Positions 49,845 through 64,000 of a DNA stretch of 64,000 bases are shown piece after piece. The DNA comes from Hyphomicrobiales bacterium (lineage in GTDB: Bacteria; Pseudomonadota; Alphaproteobacteria; Rhizobiales; Beijerinckiaceae), in contig JAIXZO010000002.1 of NCBI GenBank assembly GCA_027489535.1, positions 62,001 to 126,000 of the forward strand, written 5' to 3'. The translations under genes and the position numbers were made by a program. The first letter of the stretch is position 1. Each line of letters opens with the position of its first letter. The notes under the pieces were generated by a model, which did not search any database, had not been told where the DNA came from, and saw only the letters and a program-made list of their open reading frames with translations.

Positions 49845-49872
49845 AGCGGCGCAAGCTGCGGGGGACGCGACG

Positions 49873-50796
<924 letters not shown>

Positions 50797-50804
50797 ACGA
50801 GGGA

Positions 50805-51716
50805 ATGATGCCTTCATTCGCCCAAGCGCACGCATCGTCGGGCACCGCGTCCCGTCGGATGCGCACCCGCGCGTTCCGCCGCCGTTTCCGTCTGCCGATC
50901 GCACGCTGGGCCTCGCGCCTGCCGGAGGGCTTCGGCACCGCGCTGACGGCCGCGCTGTTCGCGGGCTCGATCGCCTTCGGGGTGGTGCGCGGCGGGCATT
51001 ACGACGATTTCGTCGCGCGTCATGGCGACCCGCTGCATTTCATCGGCCGCATGGTCGGCTTCGGCGTCGATCACGTGACGATCACGGGCCTCGGCGACCT
51101 CTCGACCGCCGAGGTGCTGCAGGTGGCGGGCATCGATCCTTCGACCTCGCTGCCGTTTCTGGACGCCGACGCGGTGCGCGCGAAGCTCACGGCCATTCCG
51201 CTGATCAAGGACGCCGCCGTCCGCAAGGTCTATCCGGGAACGCTCGAGATCGCGCTGGTCGAGCGCGAGGGTCATGCGCTGTGGCAGAACCACGGCGAGT
51301 TCTTCGTGATCGCCGCCGACGGCGCGGTGATCGATCGCTATCGCGGCAACCGCTTCAACGAGCTGCCGGTGGTGGTGGGCGAGGGCGCTTCGACCCGCGC
51401 CGCGAGCATTCTCGCCGCCGTCGACAAGGTACCCGAGCTGAAGCCGCATATCCGCGCCGCCGTGCTCGTGTCCGGCCGGCGCTGGTCGCTGAAGCTGATG
51501 AACGGAATGGACGTGCGCCTGCCGGAAGGCGGCGAGGTGGAGGCGCTCAAGCGCCTCGCCGGTCTGATCCGCGACCAAAAAATCTTGGAGAAGGACGTGC
51601 TCGCCGTCGATCTCCGCCTGCCCGACCGCGTCGTATTGCGTCTCACCGAAGAGGCTGCGGCCGCACGCGTCGAACTTCTCAAGGCACGTGCCAAGCTCAA
51701 GGTGAACCCGACGTGA
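50805..51716 (+). CDS. ftsQ: Cell division protein FtsQ
   Basis: A 303-residue bitopic protein. A basic cytosolic tail of about 45 residues, one membrane helix, then a POTRA domain (VDHVTITGLGDLSTAEVLQVAGI, about residues 85-110) and a beta domain. It links early and late divisome parts. Two adjacent ATGs (50805, 50808) follow GAGGG; a GTG at 50793 overlapping the ddl stop is possible. The exact start is unsure. Confidence 0.9.
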   Translation: MMPSFAQAHASSGTASRRMRTRAFRRRFRLPIARWASRLPEGFGTALTAALFAGSIAFGVVRGGHYDDFVARHGDPLHFIGRMVGFGVDHVTITGLGDLSTAEVLQVAGIDPSTSLPFLDADAVRAKLTAIPLIKDAAVRKVYPGTLEIALVEREGHALWQNHGEFFVIAADGAVIDRYRGNRFNELPVVVGEGASTRAASILAAVDKVPELKPHIRAAVLVSGRRWSLKLMNGMDVRLPEGGEVEALKRLAGLIRDQKILEKDVLAVDLRLPDRVVLRLTEEAAAARVELLKARAKLKVNPT

Positions 51717-53035
51717 GCCGCCATCCCGGTCTGACGCCCCGCATGAAGCCCCTGTCGCCCCGGCGCGGATCCATCGTGTCCGTGCTCGACGTCGGCACGA
51801 GCAAGATCGTCTGTCTCGTCGCGGTGCTGGAGCCCGCGGGCGAAAGCGACATGCTGCGCGGCCGCACACATCGCGCCCGCATCGTCGGCATCGGCCATCA
51901 GCGCGCGCGCGGCCTGAAGGGCGGGGCGGTCGTCGATCTCGACGCCGCCGAGCAGGCGATCCGCCTCGCCGTGGACGCGGCCGAGCGCATGGCCAAGGTG
52001 GAAATCCGCTCCGTGGTGGTCAACATCACCGGCGGGCGTCTGGGTTCCAAGTCGTTTCATGCCGACGTCTCGCTGACGGGCCGCCCCGTGTCGCAGGGCG
52101 ACATCCAGCGCGTGTTCGAAGCCGCGAGCTGGACCGGCGCGCTGCCCGGCCGCACCGTGCTGCACTCGCTGCCGACCGGCTTCGGGCTCGACGCGACGCG
52201 CGGCATCCGCGACCCGCAGGGCATGATCGGCCGCAAGCTGGGCGTCGACATGCATGTCGTCACCAGCGACGAATACGCGATCCGGAATTTGATGCTGGCG
52301 GTCGAGCGCTGCCATCTCGGCGTCGAGGCCGTCGTGGCGAGCCCCTATGCGGCGGGGCTTTCGGCCTTGGTCGACGACGAGGCCGAGATGGGCGTGGCGA
52401 CGGTCGATCTCGGCGCCGGCACGACGAGCGTCGGCGTGTTCCACAACGGCGCGCTGGTGCATTCGGACGCGATCGCCGTGGGCGGCAACCATGTCACGAT
52501 GGACATCGCGCGCGGCTTCACGACGACGGTGACGCATGCCGAGCGGCTGAAGACGCTGTACGGCTCCACCATCGCCACCGCGTCCGACGACCGCGAGATG
52601 ATCGCGGTCGCCTCCGTCGACGACGAAGACCGCGACTCGGTTCATCATGTGCCGAAATCGCAACTGGTGCGGGTGATCAAACCGCGCGTGGAGGAGATCC
52701 TCGAACTCGTTCGCGACCGGCTCGCCTCGGCGGGCTTCGGCAACGTCTCCGGGCGCCGCATCGTCCTCACGGGCGGCGGAGCCCAACTCACGGGGCTTCC
52801 CGAACTCGCACGACAGATCCTGTCCAAACAGGTCCGCGTCGGGCGTCCCCTCGGGGTACAGGGGCTTCCCGATGCGATGAAGGGTCCCGCCTTCGCCGCG
52901 CCGGTCGGTCTGATCGTCTATCCGCAGGTCGCCGGGCTCGAGCATTTCGAACCGAGCTCCGCGGGACATTACGGCGCCACCGGAACCGACGGTTATCTGT
53001 CGCGCATGGGGCGGTGGCTGAAGGACAGCTTTTAA
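51713..53035 (+). CDS. ftsA: Cell division protein FtsA
   Basis: A 440-residue actin-like ATPase that tethers FtsZ to the membrane. Phosphate-1 loop SVLDVGTSKIVCLVA, phosphate-2 VDLGAGTTSVGVF and adenosine motif VLTGGGAQLTGLPEL are visible. The C-terminal amphipathic helix (YLSRMGRWLKDSF) is the membrane-targeting sequence. It begins at a GTG overlapping the ftsQ stop; Met11 at 51743 is an alternative. Confidence 0.95.
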   Translation: MSRHPGLTPRMKPLSPRRGSIVSVLDVGTSKIVCLVAVLEPAGESDMLRGRTHRARIVGIGHQRARGLKGGAVVDLDAAEQAIRLAVDAAERMAKVEIRSVVVNITGGRLGSKSFHADVSLTGRPVSQGDIQRVFEAASWTGALPGRTVLHSLPTGFGLDATRGIRDPQGMIGRKLGVDMHVVTSDEYAIRNLMLAVERCHLGVEAVVASPYAAGLSALVDDEAEMGVATVDLGAGTTSVGVFHNGALVHSDAIAVGGNHVTMDIARGFTTTVTHAERLKTLYGSTIATASDDREMIAVASVDDEDRDSVHHVPKSQLVRVIKPRVEEILELVRDRLASAGFGNVSGRRIVLTGGGAQLTGLPELARQILSKQVRVGRPLGVQGLPDAMKGPAFAAPVGLIVYPQVAGLEHFEPSSAGHYGATGTDGYLSRMGRWLKDSF

Positions 53036-53119
53036 GAAACGGAACTGAATGCGGCGGAGCGGCGGCACCGTCGGAGGAACAAGGGGCGCGAAAGCGCAAC
53101 AATCGAGAGGCCAACCACA

Positions 53120-54793
53120 ATGACGATCAATCTCAGCGTTCCGGACATCCGCGAACTCAAGCCCCGCATCACCGTGTTCGGCGTCGGCGGCGCGGGCGGC
53201 AATGCGGTCAACAACATGATCGAACTCGGCCTGCAGGGCTGCGAGTTCGTCGTCGGCAACACCGACGCGCAGGCGCTGACGGCGGCCAAGGCGCATCGCG
53301 TGATCCAGATGGGCATTCAGGTCACCGAAGGCCTCGGCGCGGGATCGCAGCCGGAAGTCGGCCGTGCGGCCGCCGAAGAGGTCATCGACGAGATCCGCGA
53401 CCAGCTTGCGGGCGCGCACATGGTGTTCGTGACCGCCGGCATGGGCGGCGGCACCGGTACCGGCGCGGCCCCGATCGTGGCCCGCGCGGCCCGCGACATG
53501 GGCATCCTGACCGTCGGCGTCGTGACCAAGCCGTTCTCGTTCGAAGGTTCGCGCCGCATGCGGCTGGCGGAAGCCGGCATCATCGAGCTGCAGAAGTCGG
53601 TCGACACGCTGATCGTCATCCCGAACCAGAACCTGTTCCGGGTCGCCAACGAGCACACCACCTTCGCCGACGCCTTCGCGATGGCCGACAAGGTGCTGTA
53701 TTCGGGCGTCGCCTGCATCACCGACCTGATGGTGAAGGAAGGCCTCATCAATCTCGACTTCGCCGACGTGCGCGCCGTGATGCGCGAAATGGGCAAGGCG
53801 ATGATGGGCACGGGCGAAGCCTCGGGCGAGAAGCGCGCCATGCGCGCCGCCGAAGCCGCCATCGCCAACCCGCTGCTCGACGACGTGAACATGAAGGGCG
53901 CGCGCGGCCTGCTGATCTCGATCACCGGCGGCTCCGACCTCACCCTGTATGAAGTCGACGAAGCCGCGACCCGCATCCGCGAGGAAGTCGACGCCGACGC
54001 CAACGTGATCTTCGGCGCGACCCGCGACGACTCGCTCGAAGGCATCGTGCGCGTTTCGGTCGTCGCCACCGGCATCGACCACGCCCTGCTGGCGGCACGC
54101 GACGGCGGCTTCTCGGCCACCGAGCAGCGCATCGCGGAAGTGACCGAGCGCCTGCGCACGGAGGCGCAACAGGTCAACCGCCCTTTCGTCCGGCCGGAGC
54201 AGCGTCCTGAGATTTCGACCGCGTCGGCGGCCGTGATTGCGCCCGCTCCGCAGGCTCCCGTCCACGCCCCGGCGTCGCAGACGCATCACGACGTGACGAT
54301 CCGCCCGGCGGCCGCGCGTCCGATCCCGGCGGCTCCCGTCGTCGAGCAGGCGCCCGAGCCGGTCGCGTACAATCCGCAGCCGACCTCGTTCGTGCCGCCC
54401 CGCGCCGAAGAGCCCCTGCGCGCGCCGCGCATGCCGCGCATCGAAGATCTGCCGATGGTGGCTCAGGCCACGATCGAGGCTTCGCGCAGCGGCGTGATGC
54501 AGCCAAACGTCGAAAAGAAGCGCACCACCTTGATGGACCGCCTCGCCGCCGCGGGGTTCGGCCGTCGCCCGGAGCGCGACGACGCGCCCGTGCCGCAGCC
54601 GCGGCCCGTGCAGTCGGCCGCGCCCGACCATGCTCCCGAAGTCCGGCCGGAACTGCCGCCGCAGCCCGCCCCGGTGCATCAGGAGTTCGCCAAGCGTCCG
54701 GCCGCGCAGCCGGCGCGTCCCGCACCGCAGCAGCGGATGTTCGAGGACGATCAGCTGGAAATTCCGGCGTTTCTCCGTCGTCAGTCGAACTGA
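53120..54793 (+). CDS. ftsZ: Cell division protein FtsZ
   Basis: A 557-residue tubulin homologue. The GTP loop [10 protein letters not shown] lies at about 109-118, with [13 protein letters not shown] and the catalytic T7 loop [11 protein letters not shown]. The globular core ends near residue 315. A Pro/Ala-rich linker of about 220 residues, typical of alphaproteobacteria, leads to the C-terminal [11 protein letters not shown] peptide that binds FtsA. An 84-bp leader separates it from ftsA and may hold its own promoter. A hairpin terminator follows. Confidence 0.97.
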   Translation: MTINLSVPDIRELKPRITVFGVGGAGGNAVNNMIELGLQGCEFVVGNTDAQALTAAKAHRVIQMGIQVTEGLGAGSQPEVGRAAAEEVIDEIRDQLAGAHMVFVTAGMGGGTGTGAAPIVARAARDMGILTVGVVTKPFSFEGSRRMRLAEAGIIELQKSVDTLIVIPNQNLFRVANEHTTFADAFAMADKVLYSGVACITDLMVKEGLINLDFADVRAVMREMGKAMMGTGEASGEKRAMRAAEAAIANPLLDDVNMKGARGLLISITGGSDLTLYEVDEAATRIREEVDADANVIFGATRDDSLEGIVRVSVVATGIDHALLAARDGGFSATEQRIAEVTERLRTEAQQVNRPFVRPEQRPEISTASAAVIAPAPQAPVHAPASQTHHDVTIRPAAARPIPAAPVVEQAPEPVAYNPQPTSFVPPRAEEPLRAPRMPRIEDLPMVAQATIEASRSGVMQPNVEKKRTTLMDRLAAAGFGRRPERDDAPVPQPRPVQSAAPDHAPEVRPELPPQPAPVHQEFAKRPAAQPARPAPQQRMFEDDQLEIPAFLRRQSN

Positions 54794-54820
54794 CTTCGGC
54801 ACGAGCCTCTCGAAACTCAT

Positions 54821-54846
54821 GCCCGGCCGAAAGGCCGGGCATTTTT
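54821..54846 (+). terminator. Rho-independent terminator after ftsZ
   Basis: A perfect stem GCCCGGCC/GGCCGGGC with a GAAA tetraloop occupies 54821-54840, followed by ATTTTT. It closes the dcw cluster before lpxC. Confidence 0.92.
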
Positions 54847-55029
54847 CGTCGATGCATCAGGGGGTTGCAGGCCTGCGTGAAAAGCCGCGCAGTTGTAACA
54901 AACGGTAATGAAGCTTGATTTTACCGGACTCGCGTCACGCCTTATCCACACTGCTGAACGAGGCCATTCCCGCATTCGCATGCGGGGCACATCCCGAAGA
55001 GGGTGGCGGGCTCGAAACGGAAACGATCG

Positions 55030-56019
55030 ATGAGCGGCGTCTCAGGCGCGGACGCAAGTGCCGTGAAGGCGGGGATGATGTTGAATACCAAGCAGACCAC
55101 GATCCGCTCCCGCATCGATCTCGCCGGCTTCGGAGTCCATTCCGGCAAGCCTGCGGCGATTTCGCTCCATCCGGCGAATGCCGAAACCGGAATTTCATTT
55201 CTGCGCACCGGCCTCGAAGGCGGGCGTACGCGCCGCATTCGCGCCGATTGGTCGGCGGTGAGCGCCACCGAACTCTGCACCGTTCTCGGTGACGAGACCG
55301 CATCCGTTTCGACGATCGAGCATCTGATGGCCGCGCTTTACGCGACGGGCATCGACAATGTTCTCGTCGAGATCGACGGTCCCGAAGTGCCGATCATGGA
55401 CGGTTCGTCCGAGCCGTTCATGGACGCCATCGAGGCGGCCGGCATCGTGCGCTTCAACGCGCCGCGCAAATATCTCCGCGTGCTCAAGCCCGTGCGCATC
55501 GAGCAGGGACGCGGCTGGGCGGAACTGCTGCCGTATGATCGCGGCTTCCGTCTCGAAGTGGAGATCGACTTCGACACGGCGCTGATTGGCCGCCAGAAGA
55601 AGGTGTTCGAACTCGATGCGCGGGGTTTCCGCCGCGAATTGTCGCGGGCGCGCACCTTCGGCTTCATGCGCGATGTGGAATATCTCTGGAAGGCGGGCTT
55701 TGCGCTCGGCGCGTCGCTCGACAATACCGTCGCGCTTGGCGACGACGGCATCCTGAACCCCGAGGGCCTGCGCTATCCGGACGAGTTCGTGCGCCACAAG
55801 ACGCTCGACGCGGTCGGCGATCTCTCGCTCGCCGGAGCGCCGCTGCTGGCGCATTACCGCTCCTATTGCGGCGGTCACCGCATGAACGTTTCGATGCTCG
55901 AAGCGCTGTTCGCGGATGCATCGAATTACGAGATCGTCGATCCGGCGCGCGTGTTCGCGTCCTCGACGTCCGAAGCGCACGGCTCGGCCGCGGCGATCGC
56001 CTGCGCGGGCGAAGGCTGA
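55030..56019 (+). CDS. lpxC: UDP-3-O-acyl-GlcNAc deacetylase LpxC
   Basis: A 329-residue zinc deacetylase committing to lipid A synthesis. FGVHSGKPAAI near the start, TIEHLMAAL (catalytic Glu, zinc His), RHKTLDAVGDLSLAG (zinc His and Asp) and GGHRMN (catalytic His) are intact. The start is uncertain: ATG at 55030, or ATG at 55075 with AAGGCGGGG just upstream. About 180 bp between the ftsZ terminator and the gene, AT-richer around 54895-54930, should hold its promoter. Confidence 0.94.
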   Translation: MSGVSGADASAVKAGMMLNTKQTTIRSRIDLAGFGVHSGKPAAISLHPANAETGISFLRTGLEGGRTRRIRADWSAVSATELCTVLGDETASVSTIEHLMAALYATGIDNVLVEIDGPEVPIMDGSSEPFMDAIEAAGIVRFNAPRKYLRVLKPVRIEQGRGWAELLPYDRGFRLEVEIDFDTALIGRQKKVFELDARGFRRELSRARTFGFMRDVEYLWKAGFALGASLDNTVALGDDGILNPEGLRYPDEFVRHKTLDAVGDLSLAGAPLLAHYRSYCGGHRMNVSMLEALFADASNYEIVDPARVFASSTSEAHGSAAAIACAGEG

Positions 56020-56222
56020 ATTCCACCGCGCTTTCGGTTCGAGTTGCCGTCGCGCCCGTCTGCGGGCTCATCTTCCTTGGTCGGCGTCTCTGCGGTCGCT
56101 TTCTATTCCACCGGCGTGCCTTCCATCGGCGTGTCTTCGGGTAGCCCTTGAACGCGCGTTGCGCTATGCAACGTTCGAGGCCCGCGGCTCCTGCCGCGAG
56201 CGGATTCGTCGTGAGGATGTCG

Positions 56223-57104
56223 ATGCTCTTCCAGACCGGCCGTTCCGTCCGTGGTTCCCGTTTCGCCGCACCTCTGCTGGCGATCGTCTTGGCGTGGCCG
56301 CTGGCCGCCTGCGATACGGTTTCTTCGCTCAACCCGTTCTCGAAGGACGAGCCCTACAAGCCCGAGATCGTGCCGACGGTCGCGGCCGAGCTGCTCTACA
56401 ATCAAGGCCTCGCGCTGATCGAAAGCCGCGACTTCGAGGGCGCCTCCAAGAAATTCTCCGACCTCGACCGGCAATATCCGTTTTCGAGCTGGTCGAAGCG
56501 CGCCTTGATCATGCAGACCTACGCCAATTACACGAGCCGCAATTACGACGAGACGATCTCGTCCGGTAAGCGCTATCTCGGCCTGTATCCGGCGAGCGAA
56601 GACGCGGCTTACGCGGCGTATATGGTCGCCAACGCCTATTACAATCAGATCCCCGACATTTCCCGCGACCAGGAACGCTCCGAAAAGGCGCTCGTCGCGA
56701 TGCGGGAGGTGGTGGAGCGTTGGCCCAAGTCCGACTATGCGGCGGACGCGAAGTTCAAGCTGCAGGTCATCCGCGACCAGCTCGCCGGACGCGAGATGGA
56801 AGTGGCACGCTACTACCTGAACAAGCGCAACTACACCGCGGCGATCAACCGTTTCCGCGTCGTGGTGGCCAATTTCCAGACCACGAACCAGATCGAAGAA
56901 GCGCTGGCGCGGTTGACGGAAGCCTATCTCGCGCTCGGCATCGTCAACGAGGCGCAGACCGCGGCGGCCGTGCTGGGGCACAATTTCCCCGACGGGCAGT
57001 GGTACAAGGATACCTACAAGCTGCTGCAGAGCCGCGGCATGGAGCCGCGCGAGAACACGGATTCCTGGATCAGCAAGGCGTTCAAGTCCGTCGGCCTCGG
57101 CTGA
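56223..57104 (+). CDS. bamD: Outer-membrane assembly lipoprotein BamD
   Basis: A 293-residue lipoprotein. The signal ends in a lipobox WPLAAC (Cys about residue 30). Tetratricopeptide-like helices follow (AELLYNQGLALIESRDFEGASKKF; YPFSSWSKRALIMQTYANY). It is part of the BAM complex. The ATG at 56223 is favoured by GAGG 6 bp upstream; Met at 56217 is an alternative. A tail after residue 265 is extended. Confidence 0.93.
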   Translation: MLFQTGRSVRGSRFAAPLLAIVLAWPLAACDTVSSLNPFSKDEPYKPEIVPTVAAELLYNQGLALIESRDFEGASKKFSDLDRQYPFSSWSKRALIMQTYANYTSRNYDETISSGKRYLGLYPASEDAAYAAYMVANAYYNQIPDISRDQERSEKALVAMREVVERWPKSDYAADAKFKLQVIRDQLAGREMEVARYYLNKRNYTAAINRFRVVVANFQTTNQIEEALARLTEAYLALGIVNEAQTAAAVLGHNFPDGQWYKDTYKLLQSRGMEPRENTDSWISKAFKSVGLG

Positions 57105-57138
57105 CGGGGGCGGGCGGCAGGTCGGAGATCGGCGGAGC

Positions 57139-61015
<3,877 letters not shown>

Positions 61016-61019
61016 ACGG

Positions 61020-61245
61020 TGGTTCGAGACGGCGCTTCGCGCCTCCTCACCATGAGGGGTTCTTTCGGGGCCGAGCCTCTTCCCCTTCTCTTCATGGTGA
61101 GGAGCGCGGCGGAGCCGTGCGTCTCGAACCATCGCTTGCACGCGCCGAAAACCTCGTGGTTCGAGACGGCGCTTCGCGCCTCCTCACCATGAGGTTTTCT
61201 ACATTCCCCTCCTGCCGGGCGTCGCTCCGCTCCTCGCAATGACGG
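61020..61245. repeat. Cluster of three palindromic repeat units plus a second repeat type
   Basis: Inverse, direct and inverse copies of the CCTCATGGTGAGGAG-type unit lie at 61020-61057, 61091-61133 and 61157-61196, between convergent ligA and the aminopeptidase gene. A segment with CGTCGCTCCGCTCCTCGCAA (about 61208-61227) belongs to another dispersed class (TTGCGAGGAGCG). No gene is seen in this 252-bp spacer. Confidence 0.82.
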
Positions 61246-61267
61246 GGGAGGGCGACGGGCGAGGCGG

Positions 61268-63088
61268 TCAGGCGACCGGGCGGGTCGCGACGATGAGCCA
61301 TGCCCTCGTCTCGTCGTCCACCAAGGGGTCGATCTTTTCGCGAACTTCGGCGTGGTAGGCGTCGAGCCAGGCGGTTTCTTCGGAGGTGAGGAGGGCGGTT
61401 TCGACCGGGGCGAGATCGATGGGGACGAAGGTGAGGGTTTCGAAGCCGTACATTTCGCGCTCGGCCCCGGGGATCTCGCGGCGCTCGACGGCGAGGAGGT
61501 TTTCGATGCGGATGCCGAACGCGCCTTCGCGGTAATAGCCGGGTTCGTCCGACAGGATCATGCCGGGTTCGAGCGCCGTCGTGCCGAGCTTGGAAATGCG
61601 CTGCGGCCCCTCATGCACGGACAGGAAGCTGCCGACGCCGTGGCCGGTGCCGTGGTCGAAATCCGCGCCGACGTCCCAGAGCGCGCGGCGGGCGAAGGCG
61701 TCGATCTGCGCGCCGGAAACGCCTTTCGGGAATATCGTGCGGGCGATGGCGATCATGCCCTTGAGGACGCGGGTGTAGCGGTCCCGCATCTCGGGCGTAG
61801 TTGCGCCCACCGCGACGGTCCGGGTGATGTCCGTGGTGCCGTCTTCATATTGGCCGCCCGAATCGATGAGGAACAGGCCCGGCGTGATCGGCAAGTTCGA
61901 GGATTCGTCGACGCGGTAATGCGGCAGCGCCGCATGCGGGCCGGCGGCGGAGATGGTGGGGAAGGACACGTCCTTCAGCGCCCCGGTTTCGATGCGAAAC
62001 GCCTCGAGACGGACCGCGGCATCGATTTCGGTAAGGCGGCCCGCCGGAGCCTCGCGCGACAGCCATGCGAGGAAACGCGCCATGGCCGCGCCGTCGCGCA
62101 GATGTGCGGCGCGCGCGCCGGCCAGTTCGGTCTCGTTCTTGACGGCCTTCATCAGGGCGACGGGATCATTGCCGACATCCGCGGTGCCGCCCGCAGCTTC
62201 GAGCGCGGCGACGATGCGGACGGACGCGGAGGAAAAATCGAAGCGGACCTTTGCGCCGGCCCTGCCCAGCAGAGCCAAGGCTGCGTCGAGGGCGACGGGT
62301 TCCTCGATATCCGCGACTGCGGCGAGCGCGGCGCGGACGTTTTGCGAGAGCTTGCGGCCGTCGAGGAACACGGTCGGGCGGCCCTCGCGCGGCAGCAGCG
62401 CGCGACCGAGCGGGAGCGGCGTGTGGGACACGTCGCCGCCGCGAATGTTGAAGATCCACGCCAAGGCGTGCGGATCGGTGACCGCGAGGGCGTCGACCCT
62501 CAGTTCGGCGAGCTTGGCCTGCACGCGCGCGATCTTGTCGGCCGCAGTTACGCCGGCGAAATGCTCGGGATGCAGCGTGACGGGCGCGAGGGGCGGGGCG
62601 GGACGGTCGGCCCAGATCGCGTCCACCGGATTGGCTGCGACGGGGACGAGTTCGGCGCCCGCATCCAGACAGGCGCGCTCGATCTTCTTGATGCCGTCGG
62701 GCGTATGAAGCGCCGGATCGTAGCCGAGACGCATGCCCGGACGCAGCGCGGCGCGCAGCCAATCCTCGGGGGACGTCACGGCGGCGTTCAGCGGCTCGTA
62801 GACGGTCGTGTCGATCTGCTCGCGCAGCTGCACGGTGTAGCGGCCGTCGCTGAACACGGCGGCGCGGTCATCGAGAACGACGGCGAGGCCCCATGATCCC
62901 GTGAAGCCGGTGAGGAAGGCGAGGCGCTCGCCGGCGGCCGGGACGTACTCGTTCTGATACTCGTCCGACCGCGGCACGATGACGCCCTCGAGACCTTGCG
63001 AAATCAAGGCAAGCCGAAGCGCCGTAATCCGCTCCGTACGCGCCGCGCCGGGCTTGTGCGCTTCGAAATTCTGGAACGTCGCCTTCAC
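61268..63088 (-). CDS. pepP: Xaa-Pro aminopeptidase P (M24B)
   Basis: A 606-residue three-domain aminopeptidase P like the eukaryotic-type long form. Two creatinase-N-like domains precede the M24 catalytic domain with its five metal ligands: Asp in LIDSGGQYEDG, Asp in TTDITRT, His in GTGHGVGSFL, Glu in LSDEPGYY and Glu in RIENLLAV. It removes N-terminal residues before proline in the cytosol. No signal peptide. It is a lone gene, convergent with ligA. Confidence 0.94.
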   Translation of the reverse strand: MKATFQNFEAHKPGAARTERITALRLALISQGLEGVIVPRSDEYQNEYVPAAGERLAFLTGFTGSWGLAVVLDDRAAVFSDGRYTVQLREQIDTTVYEPLNAAVTSPEDWLRAALRPGMRLGYDPALHTPDGIKKIERACLDAGAELVPVAANPVDAIWADRPAPPLAPVTLHPEHFAGVTAADKIARVQAKLAELRVDALAVTDPHALAWIFNIRGGDVSHTPLPLGRALLPREGRPTVFLDGRKLSQNVRAALAAVADIEEPVALDAALALLGRAGAKVRFDFSSASVRIVAALEAAGGTADVGNDPVALMKAVKNETELAGARAAHLRDGAAMARFLAWLSREAPAGRLTEIDAAVRLEAFRIETGALKDVSFPTISAAGPHAALPHYRVDESSNLPITPGLFLIDSGGQYEDGTTDITRTVAVGATTPEMRDRYTRVLKGMIAIARTIFPKGVSGAQIDAFARRALWDVGADFDHGTGHGVGSFLSVHEGPQRISKLGTTALEPGMILSDEPGYYREGAFGIRIENLLAVERREIPGAEREMYGFETLTFVPIDLAPVETALLTSEETAWLDAYHAEVREKIDPLVDDETRAWLIVATRPVA

Positions 63089-63246
63089 TTTTCGTCATCT
63101 CCATCGGATTTGAGCAGGGACTTTACGATGGACGGGCTCGTCAGTCTGTAACTTCACCTACGTCGAATTTATCAGCGCGTAAAAGTGTCGCTTTTATCAA
63201 TCGGCTTGAATTCCGCAGCGGTATTCTCCATATTATCCAAATCGAT
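63089..63246. other. AT-richer spacer upstream of pepP
   Basis: Between 63089 and 63246 no gene is apparent. The composition is AT-richer than the surroundings (for example the stretch around 63165-63245) and probably contains the leftward promoter of the aminopeptidase gene. No clear operator is visible. Confidence 0.4.
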
Positions 63247-63629
63247 TTGGCGAGAAAGAAAGTGAACACGGTTGTGAGTGGTGCATCAGTCGCCGACGCC
63301 GAAGTCAGACCTGCCCTCGGACAAAACATTCTCTCCGGTCATATTTCCAACGAGACTGAATTTGACGATCTCGTTTCGTATTATTCGCGGCGCGCGCGGG
63401 CGAGCACGCGTCGGAAGGGGACCGGATCGCCCAACGCTCGGAAGATGTAGCGTTTAAGCTGATGATCACGCCGGTCGCTTCCGGACGGCAGTTGAGCACC
63501 AAGCTCGAAATCTTCGACTTGGAATTGGCGCATGATACGGAATTCGGCCGTGCGGGGGGCAACCGGCTCGCGGTGATGTTCGCGGGCCTGCGCTCGGACC
63601 TGCTTCGCTTGGGCGTCGACGACTTATAA
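63247..63629 (+). pseudogene. Possible frameshifted small gene of unknown function
   Basis: One frame runs from a TTG at 63247 to a stop at 63450 (67 residues; ...DDLVSYYSRRARAS). A second frame, open from about 63366 to the TAA at 63627-63629, carries sensible-looking protein (EDVAFKLMITPVASGRQ, GNRLAVMFAGLRSDLLRLGVDDL) but has no good start. A one-base loss in the GCGCGCGCGGG run near 63390 could join them. No family is recognised. A convergent minus-strand frame (63305-63562) is another, less likely, reading. Confidence 0.35.
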
Positions 63630-63630
63630 T

Positions 63631-64000
63631 TCAGAGCGGGCGCGGAGCCGCGCCGCCGCGCCGCAGACGCAATGTCGCCCAGCCTTCCAGATGCCGCTCT
63701 TCGGCCAAGCGGAAGCCCTGCGCCGCGTAGGCGGAGAGCACGATCGGCACGTCGCGGATGAGCAGACCCGACAGGATCAGGTCCGCATCGGGCGAGGCTA
63801 CGGCGGCGATGGACGGCGCGAGGCGCATCAGCGGCCGCGCGAGGATGTTGGCGAAGATCAGATCGTAAAAGCGCACGCGGCGCAGCGCGGGATGCTCCGT
63901 ACCCTTGGCGGTGACGGGCCGCAGATACGCGCCGGTCTTGTTGAAGCGCGAATTGGAGAGGGCGGCTTCCACGGCGACCGCATCGATGTCGCCGGCGGCG
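63631..64000 (-). CDS. prmA: 50S ribosomal protein L11 methyltransferase PrmA (5' part beyond window)
   Basis: The C-terminal 122 residues are inside the window; the N-terminal half lies beyond the right edge. GDIDAVAVEAALSN continues the SAM-binding fold, DLIFANILARPLMRLAP corresponds to the catalytic NILA motif of PrmA, and the end reads EGWATLRLRRGG. It trimethylates ribosomal protein L11. The gene ends 2 bp from the possible pseudogene on the opposite strand. Confidence 0.92.
   Translation of the reverse strand, partial: AAGDIDAVAVEAALSNSRFNKTGAYLRPVTAKGTEHPALRRVRFYDLIFANILARPLMRLAPSIAAVASPDADLILSGLLIRDVPIVLSAYAAQGFRLAEERHLEGWATLRLRRGGAAPRPL

Noticed and set aside
51338-54820. Minus-strand open frame of about 1160 codons
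   Set aside because: It is a shadow of ftsQ-ftsA-ftsZ; composition is Arg/His-rich with no domain.

Overview
This window looks like chromosomal DNA from a high-GC alphaproteobacterium, probably of the order Hyphomicrobiales (Rhizobiales). The basis is a complete alphaproteobacterial division and cell-wall (dcw) cluster led by rnpB, an FtsZ ending in an EIPAFLRR-type peptide, a lone 48-residue aa3-type cytochrome oxidase subunit IV, an ArsR-methyltransferase (SahR-like) regulator before metF-metH, and dispersed CCTCATGGTGAGGAG-type palindromes. Genus cannot be read from the sequence.

Region 1 (1-10756) is accessory and catabolic. A truncated secreted protein with an N,N-dimethylformamidase-like domain runs off the left edge. 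A symmetric locus follows: a RidA-family gene divergent from amidohydrolase - FAD oxidoreductase - flavodoxin-like reductase. This converges on a leftward unit made of a second, paralogous FAD oxidoreductase, a creatininase-family hydrolase and a 38-residue membrane protein. That unit is divergent from an NMT1-type ABC importer. The substrate is unknown; a nitrogen heterocycle or cyclic amide is the best guess.

Region 2 (10806-16698) holds a CAU-anticodon tRNA and a six-gene leftward operon: TRAP transporter P-Q-M, an MDR dehydrogenase lacking catalytic zinc ligands, a VOC protein and a duplicated-domain OsmC protein. Region 3 (17038-21017) is a B-type (ba3-like) oxidase operon with a tiny subunit IIa, subunits II and I and a dedicated di-heme cytochrome c. 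A phosphatase and an orphan aa3 subunit IV gene follow.

Region 4 (21209-33870) carries EttA, PrmB, an EamA exporter, SahR-like regulator-metF-metH with a perfect operator palindrome, two small proteins, a peptidoglycan amidase, a DjlA/TerB protein and a glycine-zipper lipoprotein. Region 5 (34319-61015) contains a lytic transglycosylase with three internal repeats, RNase P RNA, and mraZ-rsmH-ftsL-ftsI-murE-murF-mraY-murD-ftsW-murG-murC-murB-ddl-ftsQ-ftsA-ftsZ, then lpxC, bamD, recN and ligA. Most dcw genes overlap by ATGA or GTGA, so they are probably one translationally coupled unit, with four MraZ boxes at its head.

Region 6 (61016-64000) has a repeat cluster, an aminopeptidase P, an AT-richer stretch with a possibly frameshifted small gene, and the 3' part of prmA running off the right edge.
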